A DNA stretch of 8,184 nucleotides from Sphingomonadales bacterium (GCA_025360285.1 JANYCM010000249.1:1-8184); one strand, 5' to 3'. Numbered from the stretch's first letter, positions 1 through 6,634 are shown. The notes: generated from the letters alone by a model not told the origin. Made by a program: numbers and translations.

Positions 1-136
1 GCGTCACCAGCCGGATTTGCGGCAATTCGGCGCGCATCAGATCACTGAACGCCGGCAGGTTCGATTCGAACCAGTAATAGGAGGACAGATAAGGCCGCAG
101 GGCCGGATCAGGCGGGAAATAGCGGATACTGATCAC
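1..136 (-). CDS. AraC-family transcriptional regulator, N-terminal part (cut by window edge)
   Basis: Reading leftward from a GTG at 136, 45 codons stay open to the window edge. The peptide begins VISIRYFPPDP and continues with LRPYLSSYYWFE (residues 13-24) and RAELPQIRLV (35-44). This matches my memory of the sensory N-terminal domain (DUF6597-like) of a group of AraC-type regulators common in sphingomonads; the C-terminal helix-turn-helix domain would lie outside the window. The start is GTG because no in-frame ATG exists between it and the in-frame TAA at 173-175, and a purine-rich AGGGGG at 145-150 sits 8 bases upstream. A weak promoter-like pair lies further upstream. What is seen is only the N-terminus; the DNA-binding role is inferred from the family, and target and ligand are unknown. 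The gene is transcribed away from the EamA permease, so it could regulate it, but nothing in the sequence proves that. Confidence 0.62.
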   Translation of the reverse strand, partial: MISIRYFPPDPALRPYLSSYYWFESNLPAFSDLMRAELPQIRLVT

Positions 137-165
137 GCAACCCGCCCCCTGCTCCCGGCCGATGA

Positions 166-200
166 CAAGGGTTTAATAGTCGCCGGCGGGCGAGGCAAGT
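166..200 (-). promoter_or_regulatory. possible promoter of the AraC-type regulator
   Basis: On the minus strand a TTGCCT-like -35 and a TATTAA -10 (173-178) are about 14-15 bases apart, placing a start site near 166 and a leader of about 30 bases before the GTG at 136. The -35 is imperfect and the spacing is short. The main support is position: it falls between the terminator at 235-268 and the gene. Confidence 0.25.
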
Positions 201-234
201 CGATGATTACGCCACGCAACACCGCTACGCTTAC

Positions 235-268
235 AAAAAATGGCCCGGCGTGGTCAGACGCCGGGCCA
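235..268 (-). terminator. rho-independent terminator, minus strand
   Basis: Positions 241-251 and 258-268 form a perfect 11-bp GC-rich stem (TGGCCCGGCGT with ACGCCGGGCCA) closed by a 6-base loop. Read on the minus strand, the stem is followed at once by six T (235-240), the classic intrinsic terminator form. On the plus strand the stem is followed by A, so it is not a plus-strand terminator. No recognised minus-strand gene lies directly upstream of it: the neighbour to the right is the plus-strand permease. It therefore ends either a short transcript starting within about 270-420 or antisense transcription through the permease gene, and it insulates the AraC-type gene. Confidence 0.72.
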
Positions 269-350
269 AAAAGTGAGGATGCGTTGCAAGGGCGGGTTTG
301 CCAGAACAACGCTCCTTTCGGGTCGCAAGCATTGGATAGGCCGGCGCCAG
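254..350 (-). ncRNA. candidate small RNA or short leader transcript ending in the terminator
   Basis: On the minus strand, a -10-like TACAAT (359-364) would start a transcript near 350 that ends at the T-run 235-240, roughly 115 bases. It contains AAAGGAG at 312-318, a possible 6-bp stem GCGTTG/CAACGC (306-311 with 281-286), then the terminator hairpin. Seven bases after AAAGGAG lies a CTG codon (302-304) opening a 16-codon frame, LANPPLQRILTFWPGV, which stops at 254-256 inside the terminator loop. An ATG at 330-332 opens a 33-codon frame, but it runs through the whole hairpin and has no ribosome site. I recognise no known RNA family. This is a guess from layout: terminator plus ribosome-site-like sequence with no other gene to own them. 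Confidence 0.25.
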
Positions 351-426
351 AAAGCGGTATTGTATATTTTCGACAAAAGCGTCGTCGATGCTTTCGCCTT
401 GCCGCCTGAAACCCTATGCCGCCGCG

Positions 427-1317
427 ATGAGCCCCAAAAACGCGCGTTATGCCTTCCCGGCCATGCTGATCGGCAGCGCCGCGTTGGCCTTTGGCCCCTG
501 GCTGGTGCGCCTCGCCGATACCGGCCCCATCGCCACCGGCTTCTGGCGGCTGGCGCTGGCGACACTGCCGCTGCTGCTGCTCGCCCGCCTGTTCGCGGCC
601 TCACCCGCGGCCGGCATGCAGATCGGCGGCCGGCGCGGGTTGGTCCTGGGGGCGCTGGCCGGGCTGTTCTTCGCGCTCGATCTGGCCGTCTGGCATTTGG
701 GCATCATGCGCACGACGCTGGCCAATGCAACCTTGCTGGCCAATGCCGCGACCTTCCTGTTGCCGCTTTATGGCTTTGTCGTGCTGCGGCAACGGCCGTC
801 ACCGCCGGCGCTGCTGGCACTGGCCTGTGCGGCCGGCGGCATGGCGCTGCTCGTCGGGCGCAGCGCCGAACTGTCGCCGCGCCATCTGGCCGGTGATCTG
901 CTGTGCCTGGTCGCAGCGCTTTTTTACACGGCCTATCTGCTCGTGGTGGACCGGCTGCGCGGCCAGGTTGCCGCCCTGCCGTTGCTGGTGATGGCATCGG
1001 GCTTCGGTGCCGCGGCGCTGCTGCCGATGGCACTGGCGGCACCGAGCAATTTCTGGCCGGAAAACTGGACACCGCTGCTGATATTGGCGCTGGGCAGCCA
1101 GGTCTTTGGCCAGGGTCTGATCGTTTATGCCGTCGGCCATCTCCGGCCCATCGTCGTCGGCCTAGCCCTGCTGATCCAGCCGGCGATCAGCGCGGCCCTC
1201 GGCGCGCTGCGCTTTGGCGAAATACCGGGAACCCCGGAAATCGCCGGGGCGGTGCTCGTCGCGGCGGCACTGCTTCTCGTCCGCTGGCAGCGCCCGGTAT
1301 CGCCGGAAACCGCCTGA
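427..1317 (+). CDS. EamA/DMT-superfamily membrane permease
   Basis: This gives a 296-residue, very hydrophobic protein with about ten membrane segments and two repeated EamA halves (about residues 10-145 and 155-286), the usual size for the drug/metabolite transporter superfamily. The first half carries FGPWLVRLADTGP and FWRLALATLPLLLLA (about 22-54) and FFALDLAVWHLGI (81-93). The second carries GDLLCLVAALFYTAYLLVVDR (split over 157-176) and, near the end, LALLIQPAISAALGALRFGE (246-265), a typical EamA end region. Substrate cannot be read from sequence; family members export amino acids or metabolites. An ATG at 388 in frame would add 13 residues (MLSPCRLKPYAAA). I prefer 427 because MSPKNARYAF looks like the usual short cytoplasmic head, but neither start has a clear Shine-Dalgarno site. 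It stops 2 bases from the end of the convergent mmsB, with no terminator visible between them. Confidence 0.88.
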   Translation: MSPKNARYAFPAMLIGSAALAFGPWLVRLADTGPIATGFWRLALATLPLLLLARLFAASPAAGMQIGGRRGLVLGALAGLFFALDLAVWHLGIMRTTLANATLLANAATFLLPLYGFVVLRQRPSPPALLALACAAGGMALLVGRSAELSPRHLAGDLLCLVAALFYTAYLLVVDRLRGQVAALPLLVMASGFGAAALLPMALAAPSNFWPENWTPLLILALGSQVFGQGLIVYAVGHLRPIVVGLALLIQPAISAALGALRFGEIPGTPEIAGAVLVAAALLLVRWQRPVSPETA

Positions 1318-1319
1318 CC

Positions 1320-2216
1320 CTATGCCGGCGCCCGCCAACTGCCATCGAGCAATTTGATGATCGCCGAAAAATCCAGGCCGGCCCCGCCCAGCCCGGCAAA
1401 GGCCTGATACAAGGTTTCGGCCTGCGCCCCCATCGGTACCGGCGCCCCGGCAGCGCTGGCGGCGGCCATGGCCAGCTTCAGATCCTTCAGCATCAACGCC
1501 GCGGCAAACCCTCCGGCATAGTCGCGGTTCGACGGCGCCGTCGGCACCGGGCCAGGCACCGGGCAATAGCTGGTCATCGACCAGCATTGCCCGCTGGCCT
1601 TGGAACTGATGTCAAAGAAGGTCTGCGGGTCCAGCCCCAGCTTGCCGGCGAGCACAAAGGCTTCGGCAGTGGCGACCATCGAGGCGCCAAGCAGCATGTT
1701 GTTGCAGATCTTGGCGGCCTGGCCGGCGCCGGCGCCCCCGGCATGGACAATGGTCTTGCCCATGGCCTGCAACACCGGTTCGGCGCGGGCAAAGGCGTCG
1801 GCCGCGCCGCCGACCATGAAAGTCAAAGTGCCGGCATCGGCGGCGGCGATACCGCCCGAAACCGGCGCGTCAACCATGGCAAAGCCGGCCGCCGCCGCGT
1901 GGGCATTGACCGCCCGGGCGCTTTCGACATCGATGGTCGAACAATCAAGCAGCAGGGTGTCAGGGGTGGCGGCGGGAAATACCGCCTCGGCATAAACGCT
2001 GCGCACATGCTCCCCGGCCGGCAACATGGTGATAATGGCATCGACCCCGGCCGCTGCGGCGGCCGCCGAAGCCGCCGGTATGCATCCCGCCGCCGCCGCC
2101 CGATCAAGCGCCGCCGCCGACAGGTCAAAGGCGGCGACCTGATGGCCCACCCTCACCAGATTGGCCGCCATGCCGCCGCCCATATTGCCAAGGCCGATAA
2201 AAGCGATGCGGGACAT
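1320..2216 (-). CDS. mmsB: 3-hydroxyisobutyrate dehydrogenase
   Basis: This 298-residue protein oxidises 3-hydroxyisobutyrate to methylmalonate semialdehyde with NAD+, the next-to-last step of valine breakdown, in the cytosol. The N-terminus has the Rossmann motif GLGNMG (8-13). DAPVSGG (116-122) is the substrate-binding signature, and GQAAKICNN (165-173) holds the family's catalytic lysine, K169. KDLKLA (244-249) is the conserved C-terminal helix of the beta-hydroxyacid dehydrogenase fold. The length fits bacterial MmsB. The start is the ATG at 2216: it has a strong GGAAGGA site 7 bases upstream and puts the Rossmann strand at the very N-terminus. A GTG at 2237, overlapping the mmsA stop as GTGA, would add 7 residues and is less likely. 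It follows mmsA by 17 bases, so co-transcription is expected. Other beta-hydroxyacid dehydrogenases (for example tartronate semialdehyde reductases) look alike, but the mmsA neighbour settles the call. Confidence 0.93.
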   Translation of the reverse strand: MSRIAFIGLGNMGGGMAANLVRVGHQVAAFDLSAAALDRAAAAGCIPAASAAAAAAGVDAIITMLPAGEHVRSVYAEAVFPAATPDTLLLDCSTIDVESARAVNAHAAAAGFAMVDAPVSGGIAAADAGTLTFMVGGAADAFARAEPVLQAMGKTIVHAGGAGAGQAAKICNNMLLGASMVATAEAFVLAGKLGLDPQTFFDISSKASGQCWSMTSYCPVPGPVPTAPSNRDYAGGFAAALMLKDLKLAMAAASAAGAPVPMGAQAETLYQAFAGLGGAGLDFSAIIKLLDGSWRAPA

Positions 2217-2233
2217 GCGTCGATCCTTCCGGG

Positions 2234-3742
2234 TCACTTCATCGTCGGAATGACGAAGCTGCTGTCGATGACGCCGCCGCCGGCATTGAGGCTGGGCCAG
2301 CGCTGTGTCACCGTCTTGATCTTGGTGTAAAAGCGCACACCTTCCGGGCCATGGACGTTGGAATCGCCGAACGCCGAACGCTTCCAGCCGCCGAAGGTGT
2401 GATAGGCGACGGGCACCGGGATCGGCACGTTGATACCAACCATGCCGACATCGACACTCGCCGCAAATTCGCGCGCCGCCGGGCCGTTGCGGGTGAAGAT
2501 GGCGACGCCATTGCCATATTGATGGTTGCTGGGCAGGGCGAGCGCCGCTTCAAAGCTGTCGGCACGAACCATCTGCAAGACGGGGCCGAAGATTTCCTCG
2601 CGATAGCTTTGCGCGGTCGGCTGGACATGATCGAAAAAGGTCGGCCCGACGAAAAAGCCGCCTTCATGGCCTTGCAGCGAAAAGCCCCGGCCATCGACGA
2701 CCAGCTCGGCGCCTTCATCGACCCCCATCTGGATATAGTTTTCGATGCGGGCCTTGTGCGCCGCGCTGACCACCGGGCCATAATGCGCGTCCTTGTCGGT
2801 GCAAACGCCCAGCCGCAATCTGGCAATTTCCGGCAACAGCGCCTCGCGCACGATGTTCGCCGTCTTGTCACCCACCGGCACCACCACCGGCAGTGCCATG
2901 CAGCGTTCCCCCGCCGAACCAAAGGCCGCGCCGACCAGATCGGCCACCGTCTGGTCCATATCGGCATCGGGCAGCACCACGGCATGGTTCTTGGCGCCGC
3001 CCATCGCCTGCACCCGTTTGGCATTGGCGGTGCCGCGCGAATAAACATAATGCGCGATATCGGACGAGCCGACAAAGCTCACCGCCTTGATATCCGGATG
3101 ATCGAGAATGGCATCCACGGCAACCTTGTCGCCATGGACGACCTGCAAAATGCCCGGCGGCAGCCCCGCCTCGATCATCAGTTCACCGAAACGCACCGGC
3201 ACCGACGGATCACGCTCCGACGGTTTCAGGATGAAGGCATTGCCACAGGCGATGGCGACGCCGAACATCCACATCGGTATCATGGCCGGGAAATTGAACG
3301 GCGTGATGCCGGCCACCACCCCCAACGGCAGCCGCATCGAATAGACATCGATGCCCGGTCCGGCGCCCAGCGTGTAATCGCCCTTCAGCAGATGCGGGAT
3401 GCCACAGGCGAATTCGATGACCTCCAGCCCGCGCTGGATGTCGCCGCGGCTGTCGGCGATGACCTTGCCATGTTCGGAGGAAAGCAACTCGGCCAGCACG
3501 CCCAGATCACGTTCGACCAGCCGCTTGAAATCAAACAGCACCCGCGCCCGGCGCTGCGGATTGGTCGCGGCCCAACCGCGCTGGGCCGCCACCGCCCCGG
3601 CGATGGCGGCGTCCATTTCCGCCACTGACGCCAGCGCCACCTGGGCCTGAACCTGGCCATTGTTGGGATCAAAGACATCGGTGAAGCGCCCCGACGTGCC
3701 CGCCTTCGCCGCGCCATCGATGAAATGCGTGATCGCCCGCAT
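2234..3742 (-). CDS. mmsA: CoA-acylating methylmalonate-semialdehyde dehydrogenase
   Basis: This 502-residue ALDH6-family enzyme converts methylmalonate semialdehyde, NAD+ and CoA to propionyl-CoA, CO2 and NADH, the step after MmsB in valine breakdown; the family also takes malonate semialdehyde. Seen in order: HFIDG near the N-terminus (6-10), GITPFNFP (145-152) with the oxyanion asparagine, ILKPSERDP (171-179) in the cofactor site, VSFVGSS (221-227), AMGGAKNH (246-253), where the general-base glutamate of ordinary aldehyde dehydrogenases is replaced as expected in this CoA-dependent family, GERCMA (278-283) with catalytic C281, and EEIFGP (382-387). The length is normal. The ATG at 3742 is chosen because GGGAG lies 7 bases upstream and the family N-terminus begins there. 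An in-frame ATG at 3790 overlaps the glycosyltransferase stop (ATGA) and would add 16 residues. It lies 44 bases after the glycosyltransferase and 17 before mmsB. Confidence 0.94.
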   Translation of the reverse strand: MRAITHFIDGAAKAGTSGRFTDVFDPNNGQVQAQVALASVAEMDAAIAGAVAAQRGWAATNPQRRARVLFDFKRLVERDLGVLAELLSSEHGKVIADSRGDIQRGLEVIEFACGIPHLLKGDYTLGAGPGIDVYSMRLPLGVVAGITPFNFPAMIPMWMFGVAIACGNAFILKPSERDPSVPVRFGELMIEAGLPPGILQVVHGDKVAVDAILDHPDIKAVSFVGSSDIAHYVYSRGTANAKRVQAMGGAKNHAVVLPDADMDQTVADLVGAAFGSAGERCMALPVVVPVGDKTANIVREALLPEIARLRLGVCTDKDAHYGPVVSAAHKARIENYIQMGVDEGAELVVDGRGFSLQGHEGGFFVGPTFFDHVQPTAQSYREEIFGPVLQMVRADSFEAALALPSNHQYGNGVAIFTRNGPAAREFAASVDVGMVGINVPIPVPVAYHTFGGWKRSAFGDSNVHGPEGVRFYTKIKTVTQRWPSLNAGGGVIDSSFVIPTMK

Positions 3743-3784
3743 GATATTGCTCCCGCCCGGTCTGCTGCCGGCACGCGGCTGCAC

Positions 3785-3868
3785 TGTCATGCCCGCCCGG
3801 CGCCGGCAATTCCCTTTTTTGGCCAGCGTGCCGCCGCCGGCGCCGGCCAGCCGCGCGCCGGCATGACA
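3785..3868. repeat. REP-like inverted repeat at the glycosyltransferase 3' end
   Basis: TGTCATGCC at 3785-3793 is matched in reverse complement by GGCATGACA at 3860-3868, a perfect 9-bp inverted pair 66 bases apart. Two copies of the palindrome CCGGCGCCGG lie inside the arms (3798-3807 and 3838-3847). The outer words resemble the short extragenic repeats I know from alphaproteobacteria that start GTCATGCCCG. Here the pair covers the last codons and stop of the glycosyltransferase rather than a spacer. Chance in GC-rich DNA is a fair alternative for the inner part, less so for the outer 9-mers. Confidence 0.35.
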
Positions 3869-4608
3869 TATTGCAGCGCCTTGACCGGATATTTCGCCCA
3901 TACGAGCGGCGCCAGCGCCAGCAGGCGGTGCCGCCGCAAGGTCGCCAGCGCCTCGCAATTGATCTGGCGGCGGCTGGCGAGGCCCTGATTGGACAGGCCG
4001 CCATCGCGCAGCGTCACCAACGTTTCGGGAATCGGCCGGGCGGTAAGGCCGGCCCCCACGAAAAACCGCACCATCCAGTCAAAATCGGCGCCGATGCGGA
4101 TGGCCGGGTCAAAACCGCCGACCTGAGCCAGTGCCGCCCGCCGCGAGTAAAAGCCCGGATGCGGCGGCATATGCGCCAGCCGCAGCATCCAGGGGGCAAA
4201 GGGTGTCGGCGGGTAAGCCCGGGTCAGCCGGGTCACATCATCGCTGCGCACGATGGCGACCCCGCCGGACACCGCCGCGGCATCAGGGGCCGCCCGCGCC
4301 GCCGCCGCCACCAGCGCCAGCGCATCGGTGCGGCAGAAGAAATCATCGGCGTTGAGGAAACCCACAAGGTCGCCCGTCGCCAGCGCGGCGCCCTTGTTCA
4401 TCGCATCGTACAGCCCCTTGTCGGGTTCCGATACAAAGACATGGCCGGGCCGGGCCTGGGCCGCGACGATCGCGGCGGTGCCATCACCTGAACCCCCATC
4501 GATGATGATATGTTCGACATCGACCCCGGTTTGCGCCGCCACCGACGCACAAGTGTCGCCGATCGTCGCCGCGGCCTTATAGGCAACGGTGATGACGCTG
4601 ATTTTCAC
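3787..4608 (-). CDS. family 2 glycosyltransferase (WcaA/WfgS-like)
   Basis: This 273-residue cytosolic or membrane-associated GT-A enzyme should transfer a sugar from a nucleotide donor to a surface glycan intermediate. Motifs: KISVITVAY (2-10) is the first strand, IIIDGGSGDGT (34-44) the nucleotide-binding loop, DKGLYDAMNKG (63-73), LNADD (85-89) the DxD-type metal site, MPPHPGFYSRR (147-157), and GGFDPAIRIGADFDW (164-178) the acceptor-side helix with its likely catalytic aspartate. This pattern fits the WfgS-like subgroup of GT2. The start is the GTG at 4606-4608, overlapping the fcl stop as GTGA, because the protein then begins exactly at the first strand; there is no Shine-Dalgarno site, so translation is probably coupled to fcl. 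Longer in-frame extensions would run inside fcl. Donor is unproven; GDP-fucose is an inference from the neighbours. The last 30 or so residues (PARGWPAPAAARW and on) are low-complexity and encoded by an inverted repeat. Confidence 0.87.
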   Translation of the reverse strand: MKISVITVAYKAAATIGDTCASVAAQTGVDVEHIIIDGGSGDGTAAIVAAQARPGHVFVSEPDKGLYDAMNKGAALATGDLVGFLNADDFFCRTDALALVAAAARAAPDAAAVSGGVAIVRSDDVTRLTRAYPPTPFAPWMLRLAHMPPHPGFYSRRAALAQVGGFDPAIRIGADFDWMVRFFVGAGLTARPIPETLVTLRDGGLSNQGLASRRQINCEALATLRRHRLLALAPLVWAKYPVKALQYVMPARGWPAPAAARWPKKGIAGAGRA

Positions 4609-5555
4609 AAGGCGGCGAAGCGCGCGCGGTCGCTTTCGATGAAATGCGCATAAGCATCGGCCAAACCGGCGCGCAGGCTGATCCGCGGCGCCCAACCCAT
4701 CGCCAGCAGGCGCTGCGAATCCATCAGCTTGCGCGGTGTGCCGTCAGGCCGGCTGCGATCGAACAGCAGATCGCCCTTGAAACCCACCGTATCGGCGATG
4801 GTCTGCGCCACCGCGGCAATCGTCACCTCCTGCCCGGTGCCGACATTGATATGGGCATCGGCGCTATAATGTTCGAGCAGGAAGACCAGCGCATCAGCCA
4901 GATCATCGACATGCATGAACTCCCGCAGCGGCGTGCCGCTGCCCCATACCGTCATCGTCGCCGCACCGCTATCGCGCGCCTCGATCGCCTTTCTCAGCAG
5001 CGCCGGGATGACATGACTCGATTCCAGATCATAATTATCGCCCGGACCATAAAGATTGGTCGGCATGGCGCTGATGAAATCCAGGCCATATTGCCGGCGA
5101 TAGGCCTCCGCCAGCTTGATCCCGGCGATCTTGGCAATGGCATACCATTGGTTGGTGGCCTCCAGCGGCCCGGTCAGCAGCGCGTCCTCGACTATCGGCT
5201 GCGGTGCCTCGCGCGGATAGATGCAGGAAGACCCGAGGAACAACAGCTTGGCGACCCCGGCATCGGCCGCCGCGCGCATGATATTAGCCTCGATCAACAG
5301 ATTGTCGTGGAGGAAGTCCACCGGCCGCGCCGCATTCGCCGCGATGCCGCCAACCCGCGCCGCCGCGATCACCACAACTTCCGGGCGCTGCGCCGCGACA
5401 AACGCCTCAACCTCGGCCTGGCGCATCAGATCGAGCGTCTCGCGCCCCGCCGTCAGCACACGGTGGCCATCCCGCGCCAGCCGCCGCACCAGCGCCGCGC
5501 CGACCATGCCGCGATGGCCGGCGACCCAGATTTTCTTGCCCGCCAGAGCGAACAT
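4605..5555 (-). CDS. fcl: GDP-L-fucose synthase (GDP-4-keto-6-deoxymannose 3,5-epimerase-4-reductase)
   Basis: This 316-residue short-chain dehydrogenase/reductase epimerises GDP-4-keto-6-deoxy-D-mannose at C3 and C5 and reduces C4 with NADPH, giving GDP-L-fucose in the cytosol. GHRGMVG (13-19) is the NADP-binding loop. GSSCIYP (108-114) holds S109 and C111; Y138 and K142 form the YxxxK pair; H181 follows in ESSH. These five residues sit at a constant +2 offset from the known E. coli enzyme's S107, C109, Y136, K140 and H179, so the active site is complete. MPTNLYGPGDNYD (164-176) and GSGTPLREFMHVDD (205-218) are further family signatures. The ATG at 5553-5555 shares one base with the gmd stop (TGATG). 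A TTG just before it is not needed. Only a weak AGGG precedes it, which points to coupled translation. The gene supplies the likely donor for the next gene, the glycosyltransferase. Also called wcaG. Confidence 0.95.
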   Translation of the reverse strand: MFALAGKKIWVAGHRGMVGAALVRRLARDGHRVLTAGRETLDLMRQAEVEAFVAAQRPEVVVIAAARVGGIAANAARPVDFLHDNLLIEANIMRAAADAGVAKLLFLGSSCIYPREAPQPIVEDALLTGPLEATNQWYAIAKIAGIKLAEAYRRQYGLDFISAMPTNLYGPGDNYDLESSHVIPALLRKAIEARDSGAATMTVWGSGTPLREFMHVDDLADALVFLLEHYSADAHINVGTGQEVTIAAVAQTIADTVGFKGDLLFDRSRPDGTPRKLMDSQRLLAMGWAPRISLRAGLADAYAHFIESDRARFAAL

Positions 5556-6610
5556 CAACCCTGCGCCGCCAGCCGCCGCGCCTCGGCCAGATCAAATTTG
5601 ACCATTTCGCGGACAAGATCCTCCATCGTCGAGCTGTGCTCCCAGCCCAGCTTCTGCTTGGCCTTGCCGGGGTCGCCCAGCAGCAGATCGACTTCGGTGG
5701 GACGGAAATAGCGCGGATCAATCGCCACAAGCACATCGCCACTTGCCCGGCAGCGGCCGACTTCGTCAACGCCCTCGCCCGACCAATCAAGCTGGCGGCC
5801 GACCTCGGCAAAGGCCAGTTCGACAAAGCGCCGCACACTGGTCGTGGTGCCCGTCGCCAGCACCCAATCCTCGGCCGTGTCGTGCTGGACGATGCGCCAC
5901 ATGCCCTCGACATAATCGCGCGCATGGCCCCAGTCGCGCTTGGCATCCAGATTGCCCAGGAACAATTTCGTCTGCGCCCCGCATTCGATGGCGGCGACGG
6001 CGCGGGTGATCTTGCGCGTCACAAAGGTCTCGCCGCGCAGCGGGCTTTCATGGTTGAACAGGATGCCGTTCGAGGCATGGATGCCATAGGCCTCACGGTA
6101 GTTTACCGTGATCCAATAGGCATATAGCTTGGCCGCGGCATAGGGTGATCGCGGGTAAAACGGCGTCGTTTCGCGCTGCGGCACTTCCTGCACCAGGCCA
6201 TAGAGTTCCGATGTCGAGGCCTGGTAAAAGCGCGTCTTTTCCTCAAGCTTCAGGATGCGGATCGCCTCCAGCAGGCGCAGCGTCCCCAGGCCATCGGCAT
6301 TGGCGGTATATTCGGGGGTTTCGAAACTGACCGCGACATGGCTTTGCGCCGCCAGATTATAGATCTCGTCGGGCCGGGTTTCCTGGACCAGCCGGATGAG
6401 GTTGGTGGCATCGGTCAGATCGCCATGGTGCAGCCGGAAATTGGTGTGGCCCTCATGCGGGTCCTTGTACAAATGATCGATGCGTCCGGTATTGAACGAC
6501 GATGACCGCCGCTTGACGCCATGGACGACATAGCCCTTGCCGAGCAGCAGTTCGGACAAATACGCCCCGTCCTGCCCGGTAACCCCGGTGATAAGCGCGA
6601 CTTTCGACAT
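5555..6610 (-). CDS. gmd: GDP-mannose 4,6-dehydratase
   Basis: This 351-residue SDR enzyme removes water from GDP-D-mannose to make GDP-4-keto-6-deoxy-D-mannose, the first step toward GDP-L-fucose. GVTGQDGAY (9-17) is the NADP-binding loop and VKRRSSSFNTGRI (32-44) the family's cofactor/tetramer region. NLAAQSHVAVSFE (85-97) follows, then STSE (132-135) with T133 and E135, Y157 and K161 in YAAAKLYAYW, and NHESPLRGETFVTRK (186-200). The catalytic residues keep the E. coli numbering, so the enzyme appears intact; the length is slightly below the E. coli protein. The ATG at 6610 starts directly at the first strand and has GGAG 4 bases upstream, a close spacing. It is the first of the tightly joined gmd-fcl-glycosyltransferase genes. 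With fcl next to it the product is GDP-L-fucose rather than GDP-rhamnose or GDP-perosamine. No strong promoter is visible in the 98 bases upstream, but a dyad is. Confidence 0.96.
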   Translation of the reverse strand: MSKVALITGVTGQDGAYLSELLLGKGYVVHGVKRRSSSFNTGRIDHLYKDPHEGHTNFRLHHGDLTDATNLIRLVQETRPDEIYNLAAQSHVAVSFETPEYTANADGLGTLRLLEAIRILKLEEKTRFYQASTSELYGLVQEVPQRETTPFYPRSPYAAAKLYAYWITVNYREAYGIHASNGILFNHESPLRGETFVTRKITRAVAAIECGAQTKLFLGNLDAKRDWGHARDYVEGMWRIVQHDTAEDWVLATGTTTSVRRFVELAFAEVGRQLDWSGEGVDEVGRCRASGDVLVAIDPRYFRPTEVDLLLGDPGKAKQKLGWEHSSTMEDLVREMVKFDLAEARRLAAQG

Positions 6611-6634
6611 AATACTCCGATACCGGGACCGCTA

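Larger units (their letters stand above)
137..426. other. intergenic stretch of 290 bases between two divergent genes
   Basis: No protein gene is supported here. From left to right it holds the leader and possible promoter of the AraC-type gene, the terminator at 235-268, a minus-strand stretch at about 254-350 with a perfect Shine-Dalgarno-like AAAGGAG (312-318) but no ATG at the right distance, and an AT-rich patch at 357-370 that has -10-like hexamers on both strands (TATATT at 363-368 forward, TACAAT at 359-364 reverse). Neither has a convincing -35 partner. The AT-rich patch could serve the permease, the short minus-strand transcript, or both. Confidence 0.6.

Noticed and set aside
231..332. 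Minus-strand 33-codon frame starting ATG at 330-332
   Set aside because: It runs through the entire terminator hairpin and T-run, and its ATG has no ribosome site; AAAGGAG lies inside the frame rather than before it.
17..409. 130-codon plus-strand open frame at the left edge
   Set aside because: It is antisense to the AraC-type N-terminus and crosses the terminator. No motif or ribosome site supports it.
240..896. 218-codon plus-strand open frame at the start of the permease
   Set aside because: It begins inside the terminator stem and reads the permease in the wrong frame, giving Arg-rich shadow sequence.
903..2330. Long plus-strand open frame of 475 codons opposite mmsB
   Set aside because: It is antisense to a complete, motif-bearing mmsB and overlaps the end of the permease. 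Its translation is rich in Arg, Gly and Ala with no recognisable fold, as expected from high-GC third-position bias.
2351..3628. 425-codon plus-strand open frame opposite mmsA
   Set aside because: It is a mirror of mmsA codon bias, with a His/Arg-rich composition and no motifs, whereas mmsA itself has all its catalytic residues.
4605..4695. Longer N-terminus for the glycosyltransferase (start at 4695)
   Set aside because: The added residues are an off-frame reading of the fcl 3' end and lie before the conserved first strand. The GTG at 4606-4608 starts the protein exactly where the family begins.
4644..5711. 355-codon plus-strand open frame opposite fcl
   Set aside because: Fcl is intact on the other strand with all five active-site residues. 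This frame shows only Arg/His/Gln-rich shadow sequence.
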